DNA of 64,000 nt, taken from Burkholderiales bacterium RIFCSPHIGHO2_01_FULL_63_240 (GTDB lineage Bacteria; Pseudomonadota; Gammaproteobacteria; Burkholderiales; Burkholderiaceae_C). The stretch covers positions 1 to 64,000 of the forward strand of contig MERU01000006.1 of the NCBI GenBank assembly GCA_001770725.1, written 5' to 3'. The translations under genes were made by a program, and so were the position numbers. The notes under the pieces are model-generated. The model searched no databases. It was not told the DNA's origin and saw nothing but the letters and a program-made list of their open reading frames with translations. How positions within the stretch are numbered: the first letter of the stretch is position 1; every line of letters begins with the position of its first letter. Positions 24,602 through 33,010 of the stretch are shown piece by piece.

Positions 24602-26668
24602 ATGGCCGCTGTCATGTTCCCCTTCGACCTGCCCCCCCCAGAGCCCGACCTGCCCGCGCAGGTGGTCCGCGCCGCGCGCACGCCCGAGGCGGCCTCCGGC
24701 GTGCCGGCGTCGTTCGATGTGGTCACCGCCGCGCGCCTGCGTGAGATGGGGCCGGGCCTGCAGCTCTCCGAAGCCCTGGTGAGCGTGCCGGGCGTGGTGG
24801 CGCTCGACCGACGCAACCCGGCGCAGGACCTGCAGCTGTCCATCCGTGGCTTCGGCGCGCGTTCGACCTTCGGCGTGCGCGGGGTGCGCCTGTACGAAGA
24901 CGGCATCCCCCAGACCATGCCCGACGGGCAGGGCCAGACCAGCGGTTTCGACCTGGGGGCGGCGCAACGCATCGAGGTGCTGCGCGGGCCGGCCTCGGTG
25001 CTGTTCGGCAACGCGGCGGGCGGGGTGGTGCAGGTTTTCAGCCCGGATGCGCCCGATCGACCCGAGCTGCGCCTGGGTGGCGTGGCCGGCCCCGATGGCC
25101 TGTGGCGGCTCGCCACCGAGGTGGGCGCGCAGGTGGGTGACGTCAACGTATCGGCGCGCTCCGCCTGGCAGGGCAGCGAGGGCTGGCGCGAACACAGCGC
25201 TTCGCAACGCCAGCAGTGGCGGGCGCGGCTGAAGTGGCGACTGGGTGCCGACCGCGAGCTGCTGGCCGTGGTCAGCGAGGTGCGCCTGCCCGAAGCCCAG
25301 GACCCGCTGGGCCTGACGGCCGAACAACTGGCGGCCAGCCCGCGCCAGGCAGGCTTGAACGCGCAGCTGTATGACACGCGCAAGGGCATCGCGCAACGGC
25401 AGGCTGGCCTGGTGCACACCTGGCGCAGCGGGGCGTCCGAGTGGCGCCTGATGGCGCATGGTGGGCAGCGGCAGGTCACGCAGTTCCAGGCCATCCCGGC
25501 GCCGCCGGCCAGCGCCGCACAGGCCCTGCCCGGCCACCCGGGCGGCGTCATCGACCTGGACCGCCGCTTCGCGGGCCTCGATGCCCGCTGGAGCTGGCAG
25601 GGGGACCTCATCGAGCGACCGCTGGCGCTGACCGCCGGCTGGGCCTTCGACGAGATGCGCGAGCACCGGCGCGGCTTTCAGAACTTTGCTGACAGCGAGG
25701 GAGTCACCCGGCTGGGCGTGCTCGGCGCCTTGCGCCGCGACGAAGACAACGCCGCGCGCAACGCCGACCCTTACCTGCAGGCCACGTGGGACTTCGCGCC
25801 CGACTGGTCGTTGGGCGCCGGTCTGCGGCACAGCCACGTGCGCTTCGACTCCAAGGACCGCTACATCGCGCCGGGCAATGGCGACGACAGCGGCGCGATG
25901 TCGTTTCGCGCGACCACGCCCGTGCTCAGCCTGAGCCACCGCCTGGGCGCAGCGGCGATGGCCTATGTCAGCGCGGCGCGCAGCTTCGAGACGCCGACGC
26001 TCAACGAGGTGGCTTACGCCTCGGTGTCGGGCGCGCAGCCAGGCTGGAACCGCGGCCTGCGGGCCTCCGAGGGCACGCAGGTCGAGCTGGGCGGCAAGTG
26101 GCAGGGCGATGCGGGCCGCGCCGCGCAGGTGGCGCTGTTCCAGGTGCGCACGCAGGACGAGATCGGCGTGGCGGAAAACGCCGGCGGGCGCAGCGTGTTC
26201 CGCAACGTCGGGGCCACGCAGCGGGTGGGGCTGGAGCTGTCGGCGCAGGCCCGCATCGCGCCCGGCTGGAGCACGCGGGTGGCTGCGGCCTGGACCCGGG
26301 CCGAGCACCTCGACACCTTCGCGGGCCGGGCCCTGCCGGGCGTGCCCCGCCGCACCGCCTGGGCCGAGCTGGTGTGGCGGCCGGCGGCCACGGGTTGGCA
26401 CAGCGCGCTGTCGGGGCAGCACCGTGGGCGCATCTGGGTCAACGACGCCAACGACGCTTTCGCGCCGGCGGCCACGACCTGGTCATGGCGGGCCGGCTGG
26501 CGCCAGGCCTGGTCCGACTGGCGCCTGGACACGATGCTGTGGGTGGACAACCTGACCGACGAACGCACGGTGGGCTCGGTCATCGTCAACGAGGCAAGCC
26601 GACGCTACTTCGAGCCGACGCCCGGGCGCAGCGCCACGGTCTCGGCCACGCTCACGCGGGTGTTCTGA
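24602..26668 (+). CDS. TonB-dependent receptor, no visible signal peptide
   Basis: 688 residues. The plug domain starts almost at the first residue: VPASFDVVTAARLREMG, VPGVVALDRRNPAQDLQLSIRGFGARS, then YEDGIPQTMPDGQGQ and the RIEVLRGPASVLFGNAAGGVVQV signature of this superfamily (shown in part). The barrel ends in a C-terminal Phe (TLTRVF), as outer membrane porin-like proteins require. It resembles FecA/PupB-like iron receptors, but the ligand is unknown. The missing signal peptide means the true N-terminus may be lost, frameshifted, or use a non-standard start; the frame stays open upstream without a start codon. It converges on the nitrilase gene with a 6-nt gap. Confidence 0.85.
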   Translation: MAAVMFPFDLPPPEPDLPAQVVRAARTPEAASGVPASFDVVTAARLREMGPGLQLSEALVSVPGVVALDRRNPAQDLQLSIRGFGARSTFGVRGVRLYEDGIPQTMPDGQGQTSGFDLGAAQRIEVLRGPASVLFGNAAGGVVQVFSPDAPDRPELRLGGVAGPDGLWRLATEVGAQVGDVNVSARSAWQGSEGWREHSASQRQQWRARLKWRLGADRELLAVVSEVRLPEAQDPLGLTAEQLAASPRQAGLNAQLYDTRKGIAQRQAGLVHTWRSGASEWRLMAHGGQRQVTQFQAIPAPPASAAQALPGHPGGVIDLDRRFAGLDARWSWQGDLIERPLALTAGWAFDEMREHRRGFQNFADSEGVTRLGVLGALRRDEDNAARNADPYLQATWDFAPDWSLGAGLRHSHVRFDSKDRYIAPGNGDDSGAMSFRATTPVLSLSHRLGAAAMAYVSAARSFETPTLNEVAYASVSGAQPGWNRGLRASEGTQVELGGKWQGDAGRAAQVALFQVRTQDEIGVAENAGGRSVFRNVGATQRVGLELSAQARIAPGWSTRVAAAWTRAEHLDTFAGRALPGVPRRTAWAELVWRPAATGWHSALSGQHRGRIWVNDANDAFAPAATTWSWRAGWRQAWSDWRLDTMLWVDNLTDERTVGSVIVNEASRRYFEPTPGRSATVSATLTRVF

Positions 26669-26674
26669 GGCGAC

Positions 26675-27520
26675 TCAGAGCACCCGGTGCGACAGCGCGG
26701 GCAGCTGCAGGCGCACCTGCTTCTGGCGCTCGAGGCTGAGGTCGGCGAGCACCACGCCCGCGCCTTCGGAGAGCACCGCGATGACGTCGCCCCAGGGGCT
26801 CACGGCCATGGCGTGGCCGAAGGTGCGGCGGCCGTTTTCATGCAGGCCGCCCTGGGCCGGGGCGATGACGTGGCACAGGTTCTCGACCGCGCGGGCGCGC
26901 AGCAGCAGCTCCCAGTGGGCGCGGCCCGTGGTGTCGGTGAAGGCGGCGGGCAGCACGATGAGGTCGAGCGGCCTGTCTTCGCCCAGGCGGCGGAACAGCT
27001 CTGGGAAGCGCAGGTCGTAGCACACGCCCAGGCCGATGCGCCAGACCTCGCCGTCGCGCGAGCGCAGGTCGAACGCCACGGCCTCGGTGCCGGGCTGCAG
27101 CGTGGCGCCTTCGTCGTAGCGGCGCTGGCCGTCGTCGAAGCAAAAGAGGTGGATCTTGTCGTAGCGGGCCACCCGCACGCCGTTGGGGTCGAACACCAGC
27201 AGGGAGTTGAAGACCTTGCCCTCCACGTCGTCCGAGCGGATGGGCACGGTGCCGGCGATCAGCCAGACGCCGAACTCGCGCGCGGTTTCGGCCAGCACGT
27301 GCTGCATGGGCGTGCTCGGCGTGCCAGGGGTTTGCGCGTCGGCCAGCGGCTCGGCGACCTCGAGCTTGTCGGCGTCGTGCTCGCCCATCAGGCAGAAGTA
27401 CTCGGGCAGGGCGACCAACTCGGCCCCGGCGGCGGCTGCCTGCGCGATCAGGCTGCGGGCGACCGCGAAGTTCTCGTCCACGCGAGGTGTGGAGACCATC
27501 TGGATGGCGGCGACTTTCAT
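26675..27520 (-). CDS. Carbon-nitrogen hydrolase (nitrilase superfamily, Nit1/Nit2-like amidase)
   Basis: 281 residues. The Glu-Lys-Cys catalytic triad is visible: Glu in ALPEYF, Lys in YDKIHLF, and Cys in GVCYDLRFPE. The whole pattern, from MKVAAIQMVS to the C-terminus, fits the Nit branch that hydrolyses deaminated glutathione or omega-amides in the cytosol. The start at 27520 begins the first beta strand; a longer open frame to 27703 has no homology-like sequence. It sits downstream of the pilus operon on the same strand with a 192-nt gap, so it is probably independent. Confidence 0.9.
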   Translation of the reverse strand: MKVAAIQMVSTPRVDENFAVARSLIAQAAAAGAELVALPEYFCLMGEHDADKLEVAEPLADAQTPGTPSTPMQHVLAETAREFGVWLIAGTVPIRSDDVEGKVFNSLLVFDPNGVRVARYDKIHLFCFDDGQRRYDEGATLQPGTEAVAFDLRSRDGEVWRIGLGVCYDLRFPELFRRLGEDRPLDLIVLPAAFTDTTGRAHWELLLRARAVENLCHVIAPAQGGLHENGRRTFGHAMAVSPWGDVIAVLSEGAGVVLADLSLERQKQVRLQLPALSHRVL

Positions 27521-27679
27521 GCGCTGGCTCTCGCTTTCTGGCTGTGAACCCCTGGCTACGGACCACGCCCGTGCCGTGTGCGGTTTGCACATCATGAGGG
27601 ATGGTTGCGCCTGGGTGCAAGCCAGCTCGAGCGTTGCCAGGCCGAAGTGTGGCGCGGATGGCGCGTGCGGCTGGGCAGG

Positions 27680-27698
27680 GCGACGAGGGCGCCGTCGC
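27680..27698 (-). repeat. Inverted repeat after the TonB-like gene
   Basis: GCGACG / CGTCGC with a 7-nt loop lies 15-33 nt after the stop of the last gene of the pilus operon on the minus strand. There is no T-tract, so it is at most a weak terminator. The remaining 27521-27712 gap shows nothing else clear. Confidence 0.3.
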
Positions 27699-27712
27699 GG
27701 CAAGAAGGCGCT

Positions 27713-28384
27713 TCAGGCCGACCGATTCGGCAAGGGCCGGGGCGAGGTGTCGCGGTCGTCGAAGCTGACCTCGATGTCGATTCGGACCTTCACGGCCTGG
27801 CCCTGGCGCTGACCCGGCACGAAGCGGGCCTGCAGGAAGGCATTGCGGGCGGCCTCCTGAAAGGGGGCAGGCAGTTCGGTGCTGTTGACCTGCACCCGCC
27901 GCACCGCACCATTTTCGTCGATGTACAGCGTCAGGCGGCCGGTGTGAACCTGGCCCGAGGGGCCGTTGTCCGCCGCGGTCTGCACGCCTTCCGGGAAGGG
28001 GATCTGGATCAGGCTGACGGGCTGTGGGCCTTGATCGACCGCTTCGCGGCTCAGGTAGGCGTCCAGGCCAGTGTCGCTGCCGGCCTGTTCGATCCGTGTG
28101 TCGGGGGCATCGATGGCATCGGGCTCGACCGGTGGCGGTGTCTCGGCCAGGTCGACATGGGTGGGTCCGACATCGCTCGTCATGGCGATGGTCGGCTTGG
28201 CGGGGGCTTTTGTTGCCAGCCGTGCCTGCACGGTGTGGTGAACAGGCGTGGCCGAGCCGACCCCCAGGCGCTCGCTGCGATCGGCCTGCATGCCCAGCCA
28301 GATGCCGCCATGCGCGGCCACGGCGGCCCACACGGCCCACATCGGGAACGTGGGGCGGCGTGTCCGAGTGGTGGCCGAGGTCAT
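27713..28384 (-). CDS. TonB-like C-terminal domain protein
   Basis: 223 residues. One N-terminal membrane helix (FPMWAVWAAVAAHGGIWLGM, about 13-32), a Pro/Ala/Asp-rich periplasmic spacer, and a C-terminal domain (about 150-213) with TGRLTLYIDENGAVRRVQV and FLQARFVPGQRQGQAVKVR, the pattern of TonB C-terminal domains. Unlike classical TonB there is no Glu-Pro/Lys-Pro repeat, and no exbB/exbD are nearby. The start overlaps the pilY1 stop by 4 nt (ATGA), so translation is coupled to PilY1. Role unknown; it could bridge the inner membrane to a pilus or receptor component. Confidence 0.7.
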   Translation of the reverse strand: MTSATTRTRRPTFPMWAVWAAVAAHGGIWLGMQADRSERLGVGSATPVHHTVQARLATKAPAKPTIAMTSDVGPTHVDLAETPPPVEPDAIDAPDTRIEQAGSDTGLDAYLSREAVDQGPQPVSLIQIPFPEGVQTAADNGPSGQVHTGRLTLYIDENGAVRRVQVNSTELPAPFQEAARNAFLQARFVPGQRQGQAVKVRIDIEVSFDDRDTSPRPLPNRSA

Positions 28385-31300
28385 GGGGTCAGCTCGCGCC
28401 AGGAGGTGCGGCGCAAGGAGGTGGTGCCCGAGGGCAGGGCGCTTTCCTGGACCCTGACCTCGCCATCGGCCATGGTGACGATCTCACCGCCGGTGGTCCT
28501 GAGGCCATCTTCGGAGATGAACTGCACGGTGGTCACCCCCATGATCGCGACGGTCGTCTTGACGGCCGCGGTCAGGCTGATGCCGTTGGCGATGTTGAAC
28601 TTGTATTTCCACGAGTAACCCGAGCCGGTGCAAACGTCGTTGGCGGGCACCACGGTGGGCACGGTCAGGGTGGTGTAGGCGAGTTCCATGTTGACGGCCA
28701 CACGCTCGCCAGCGTCCGGGAGGTCAACGTACCAGCCGGCCACCTGCGTGTCGCCCCAGTTCACGGTGCTGTTGTCCGTCATCTTGGTGGTGGCGTCCAG
28801 CGTCTTGGCGACCATTTGGGTGCGGACATCGGTCCAACCGCTGCTGTCCAGAGGGTCACGCACGGCATAAACGCTGTTGCGGGTGGTGGTGTCCAGCACG
28901 TCCGGGTCACCCAGGTAGCGGCCGGTGCCCACCAGCACCACCGGGTAGCGGTTGCCGCTGTAGCTCACTTCGGCCAACAGGGGCACGGTGGTGATGGGCT
29001 GCGGTATCGTGCCGATCTTGAACTGGGCGATGCGAACGGACCTGGCATCTGCGGTCTTGACCGAGCCTGCAGGCGGCGGGGTCAGGTTGTTGGCGTCGAA
29101 GCGCCAGAGGTTGCCGAACATGTCGCCGGCATAGAAGCGCGAGGCCACGTTGTCCGAGGGCGAGTTGACCCAGGCATTGAGCTTGTTGAGGCCATTGGGG
29201 TTGGCCGATGTGCCAACCGGGTCACCGGCGACCAGGGTGGGCACCTTGTAGACCACGGCGCCTGTCATGGCATCGAGCACGTACAGGTGACCATTGCCGT
29301 TGTTGTTGATGCCCGACGTGAAGACCACGGCCCAGAACAGGTTGCCGGACGGGTCGGGCACTTGGGTGATGACGGGGTTGCCATAGCTCAGGCCAAGGTC
29401 GGCATCGCTGAACTCCCACAGAGGCACGGGCGAGGCCGGGTCCGTGATGTCGAGGGCGTAGTAGCTGCGCCCGCCCGCGCCCATGCCACCCACCAGCACC
29501 GTGCGCCAAGTGGTCGTTCCGCTGGCCGTGGTCGAGACATCACCCACCACCGGGGTGGCGTTCAAGAAGAAGCGGTGCTGGTTGGCGTAATCCTTGTCTG
29601 CCAGCATGTACATGCGGGGCATGGCGGCGCGAGGCACGTAGGCCCAGATTTCGACCCCGCCGGTTGGGCAACTGGCGTGTTGGGTGCGGGTCGACTTGGC
29701 CGAGAAGGCGTGCAGCATGCCGTCGTTGGCTGCGACGTAAAGCGTCGGGCAGCGGTTCACATGTTCCGCGGCGAAGGCGGGGTAGCCACCACCCTTGTAT
29801 TCAAAGGCTGGTTTGCCCACGTGGACCGGCGAAGCATCGACCATGTCGCCCAGCACGCTGCGGCGCGTGCGGTACAGCACCGACTCGTTGCTGCGGTCGC
29901 CGCGAAGGAAGTTGACCAGGTTCTCGCCAGAGGCGCTGGTTTTCTGTTCTGCGGTCAGCGCAGAGCACTGGCTGGGGGTCGGGGTCTTGCTGCAGTAATT
30001 GTTGAACAGGGCCTGCAGGGCCGTGCCATCGGCGTCCGTGCCCAGGTCGGTGTAGTTGAAGTTGCCCAGCGAGGCGGTGGTCTGTCCACCACTGGTGGTG
30101 CGGCGCATGTAGCGGATGTCGCGTCCGCTGTAGCTGCGGCTGTTGAGGTGCGTGCTGGCCAGCCAGTCAGCGGTGTCGCTGAGCCCGGTGCTGCTCGTGG
30201 CCGTGTTGTAGACGACCCGGACCGCCTCGATCTCACCGGTCCAGGCCTGAGTCAGATAAGAGGCCTTGAAGGTCTGGTCGGTGCCGGTCACCTGACGCTG
30301 GGAGGTGGCGGCGGCGGCGGCGCCTGCACCCTCGCGGCTGTTGATGGAGTTCAGCGCGTCCACCAGCGAGCTGGTCAGGGTGGTGGCGTTGCTGGCGCTG
30401 AAATAGCGACCATGCCCGTTCACGGCGGCATGCCACAGGTCATCGATGGTGGTCGGGGCGTCTGCGGCAGGTGCTGGCCAGTTCACCGTGCCGGCCACGA
30501 GGCCGTTGTAAGCGGCAGAGCTGCCTCCGAGGTAGTTGGCGTCATAGGGCAGCGTCCCGTTCTGACCCAGGCCCAGCGTGTAGGTGGTCATGTGCTGCTT
30601 GCGGTTCGGGTCATCCGTGGAGTAGGGAACGCTGTCCAGCAGATCGGGGCGCAGGTCTGTCTTGTAGTAGTAGGCGGCCACGTCGGCCAGGCTGTTGGAC
30701 ACCGGTCCGCCCACCTGACTGATCGTGGTGATGCCGCTGGCGCCGGGGGCGCTGGAGCGGCAGGAGCCTTCGCTGCTCAAGGTGCCTGGCACCTCGACCC
30801 ACTCGGAGTAGGTGATGCCTGCAGGGACGCTCGTGAGGCTGCGCTGCTCCGTGAAGGAGCGGTACCTGGCCCGGCTGCCACTGCACCCGGACGTGCTGGA
30901 TTTGCGGTAGTTCGTGCGCTGCTCGACAGCCGTGTAGTCTTGACTGTTGTCGTACTCCGGGCGTGGGCTGGTGGCGAGGATGCCGTCCTGGTTGCCGATG
31001 GCGGTGCTGCCGTCCAGCTGGGTCGGGTTGGTCGATTCGTTCCAGTAGCCGTCGGTGGTCAGCAGCGAGTAGTTGCGCTGGCAGGCATGTTGAACCGGGT
31101 CACTCTGGCCTGTGAATTTGTTGCCGTAGTAGCGGCCGGCCTTGGCCAGCGAGCGGCGCAGCGGGGTGGAGCCATCCGGAGTGGAACCGTAGAGGTTGCT
31201 GAAGAACTCCATCTTGTGGCTGGTGTCGAAGTCGGCGATGTCGGCGAAATGACCCAGGCTGGGGCTGACGCTGCCGTTGAAGGAGCCGTCCTTGTTGAGC

Positions 31301-32307
31301 GAGCTGAAACCCACCCGATAGCGGTTGTCCAGCGTGAACATCGCGCGGCCTGCGGCCGAACGCATCATCAGGATGCGCTTGCGGTAGTAGCTGTACCAGT
31401 TGGCGTAGCGTTGGCGATCGCTGGTGCTCAGGCTGGAGAAATTCACCCGGGTGAACACGCCACTGCCTGGGGCGTTGCCGATGCTGCTGCGGCACTCGTT
31501 GACGAAGTTGCTGCTGGTGTCAAAGCCGCCGTTGCTGGTGTACTTCCAGTCCATGGCGGTTTCGCTGCCGCTGTAGCGGTAGAAGTAGCGGTTCGACACG
31601 CCGTTGGTGGTGGCGGTCAGGTCGGTGGTCGACAGCTTGCCTATCACCCATGAGCTGACGGTGCCCTTGCGCACACTGGAGAAGGTGAACTGGATGGTGT
31701 AGGTGTGGTTGTAGCCGCTCGATGAGAGGGCCGTCACCGAGCCGATCAGCCAGTGAGTTTTGTCCACCGTGGACGAATCGATGCGCTCGTAAGCTCCAAT
31801 GCGATCGCCGACCAGCCAGGGCTTGTTTTGTGCGTAGATGGTGAGGGTCAGGTTCACCACCGTGCTGGTGGACGGGTCGGGGGTGTTCGTGTTCAGCGAA
31901 ACGCTCAGGTCGTACGTCGTGCTCGACAGCGTGGGCTGGAACCCATCGCTCCAGGCGTAGGCGGGGTCCATCTGAGGGTAGTCGCGTCCGTCCGGGGTGG
32001 TCGGACGAGCGTAAGCGGCCGCACTGGCGTCGGGGTTGAACGCGGCGCCATTGCAGTGGTTGGACCAGTAGGCGTAGCGGTCGGTGTCGCTGATGTCGTC
32101 TGGGATGTAGTCCCAGTTCATCGAGCCGGAGTTGTCCAGGATGAACATCAGGTTGGGCTTGACCGAGACCTGGCTGTTGATCAGCGGCACCTCGCTGATG
32201 CTGGTGGCGTGGCTGGGCAGCAGGAGGCCGTTGCCGCCCAGAGCGAGGGCGAGCATGCAGGCCACCTGGAGGCGACGAGGCAGTGAGGGGTTGCGACTGG
32301 GCTTCAT
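28381..32307 (-). CDS. pilY1: Type IV pilus tip/biogenesis protein PilY1
   Basis: 1308 residues, typical size. The signal peptide is followed by a von Willebrand A-like metal site (FILDNSGSMNWDY). The C-terminal half is the PilY1 beta-propeller: LGDMVDASPVHVG, TLYVAANDGMLHAF, EIWAYVPRAAMPRM, FLNATPVVGDV, LVGGMGAGGRSYYALDITD and SRFYAGDMFGNLWRFD. PilY1 sits at the pilus tip with the minor pilins, supports assembly and adhesion, and opposes retraction. GGAGG precedes the start. The family's C-terminal calcium loop, expected before FYAGD, is NSPSDNVAS (1048-1056) and lacks the full Asp set. It is the sixth gene of the minor-pilin operon. Confidence 0.95.
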   Translation of the reverse strand: MKPSRNPSLPRRLQVACMLALALGGNGLLLPSHATSISEVPLINSQVSVKPNLMFILDNSGSMNWDYIPDDISDTDRYAYWSNHCNGAAFNPDASAAAYARPTTPDGRDYPQMDPAYAWSDGFQPTLSSTTYDLSVSLNTNTPDPSTSTVVNLTLTIYAQNKPWLVGDRIGAYERIDSSTVDKTHWLIGSVTALSSSGYNHTYTIQFTFSSVRKGTVSSWVIGKLSTTDLTATTNGVSNRYFYRYSGSETAMDWKYTSNGGFDTSSNFVNECRSSIGNAPGSGVFTRVNFSSLSTSDRQRYANWYSYYRKRILMMRSAAGRAMFTLDNRYRVGFSSLNKDGSFNGSVSPSLGHFADIADFDTSHKMEFFSNLYGSTPDGSTPLRRSLAKAGRYYGNKFTGQSDPVQHACQRNYSLLTTDGYWNESTNPTQLDGSTAIGNQDGILATSPRPEYDNSQDYTAVEQRTNYRKSSTSGCSGSRARYRSFTEQRSLTSVPAGITYSEWVEVPGTLSSEGSCRSSAPGASGITTISQVGGPVSNSLADVAAYYYKTDLRPDLLDSVPYSTDDPNRKQHMTTYTLGLGQNGTLPYDANYLGGSSAAYNGLVAGTVNWPAPAADAPTTIDDLWHAAVNGHGRYFSASNATTLTSSLVDALNSINSREGAGAAAAATSQRQVTGTDQTFKASYLTQAWTGEIEAVRVVYNTATSSTGLSDTADWLASTHLNSRSYSGRDIRYMRRTTSGGQTTASLGNFNYTDLGTDADGTALQALFNNYCSKTPTPSQCSALTAEQKTSASGENLVNFLRGDRSNESVLYRTRRSVLGDMVDASPVHVGKPAFEYKGGGYPAFAAEHVNRCPTLYVAANDGMLHAFSAKSTRTQHASCPTGGVEIWAYVPRAAMPRMYMLADKDYANQHRFFLNATPVVGDVSTTASGTTTWRTVLVGGMGAGGRSYYALDITDPASPVPLWEFSDADLGLSYGNPVITQVPDPSGNLFWAVVFTSGINNNGNGHLYVLDAMTGAVVYKVPTLVAGDPVGTSANPNGLNKLNAWVNSPSDNVASRFYAGDMFGNLWRFDANNLTPPPAGSVKTADARSVRIAQFKIGTIPQPITTVPLLAEVSYSGNRYPVVLVGTGRYLGDPDVLDTTTRNSVYAVRDPLDSSGWTDVRTQMVAKTLDATTKMTDNSTVNWGDTQVAGWYVDLPDAGERVAVNMELAYTTLTVPTVVPANDVCTGSGYSWKYKFNIANGISLTAAVKTTVAIMGVTTVQFISEDGLRTTGGEIVTMADGEVRVQESALPSGTTSLRRTSWRELTP

Positions 32308-32338
32308 GTTGCCTCCGGTGCGCGTCAGGCAGACGCGT

Positions 32339-33010
32339 TCAGAACTGGACGATGGTCTCGGTGATCGAGGCGGTGTTGCGTGCGCCCACGGCCTGTACCA
32401 GGATTCGATAAAGGTTGCCTGAGCCCGTGGTGGTCAACGGTGCCGGCTTGGTGTAGTCCAGGCTGCCTTTGTCGGCTGCGGGCCCCATGTTGGCGCTGGC
32501 TGGTTTGGCGCAGCTGTTGCCAGTGGCCGAAGGTGCTGCCGCTTGAGTGCAAAGGCGGAAGATGGTGTAGCGAAGCGTCACCGGTTCGTTGTCGCCAGCG
32601 GTGACCACCGTGCGCGCCGCCAGTGAGCACGCCGATCCCGCCGTGCCGCTGGCGTAGGCGCAGGTGTCGCCATTCCAGTCGATCAGCACGCGCCCCGCGT
32701 GGCTGCTGAGCTGCCCGGTTGCATCCAGGTTGTCGTAGGCCGTGGCGTAGTAGCCGCCCGCGGTGTTGTTGGCGTCCAGGCTCGCGGAGTTGGCGCTCAA
32801 CCAGTCGATGGCGGCTTGCGTGCCACGGTCGGCCGATGTGGTGGCCTCCTGCTTGAAGCCGAGGTTGCCCAGCACCAGGGTGCCGCTGTCGACCGAGCGG
32901 ACCAGGGCGACGGCACCCAGCGACAGCACCATCAGGGCCAGCAAGGCAAAGATGAGCGACAGGCCACGCTGACGGGCACTTGGTTGGCGTTGCAGGATGG
33001 GCCGGTTCAT
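32339..33010 (-). CDS. pilX: Type IV pilus minor pilin PilX
   Basis: 223 residues. The N-terminus (RQRGLSLIFALLALMVLSLGAVALVRS) matches the PilX N-terminal domain: a hydrophobic helix like pilins but without the strict GFTLxE prepilin motif. Four Cys occur later, likely forming disulfides. PilX works with PilV, PilW, FimT and PilY1 to prime pilus assembly. The ATG overlaps the pilW stop by 4 nt (ATGA), so it is preferred over a GTG at 33022. pilY1 follows 31 nt later. Confidence 0.88.
   Translation of the reverse strand: MNRPILQRQPSARQRGLSLIFALLALMVLSLGAVALVRSVDSGTLVLGNLGFKQEATTSADRGTQAAIDWLSANSASLDANNTAGGYYATAYDNLDATGQLSSHAGRVLIDWNGDTCAYASGTAGSACSLAARTVVTAGDNEPVTLRYTIFRLCTQAAAPSATGNSCAKPASANMGPAADKGSLDYTKPAPLTTTGSGNLYRILVQAVGARNTASITETIVQF

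Noticed and set aside
28024-31653. 1209-residue open frame on the plus strand opposite pilY1
   Set aside because: It is the antisense shadow of PilY1: low-complexity, Gly/Ala/Val/His-rich, no domain. High GC keeps the opposite frame open.
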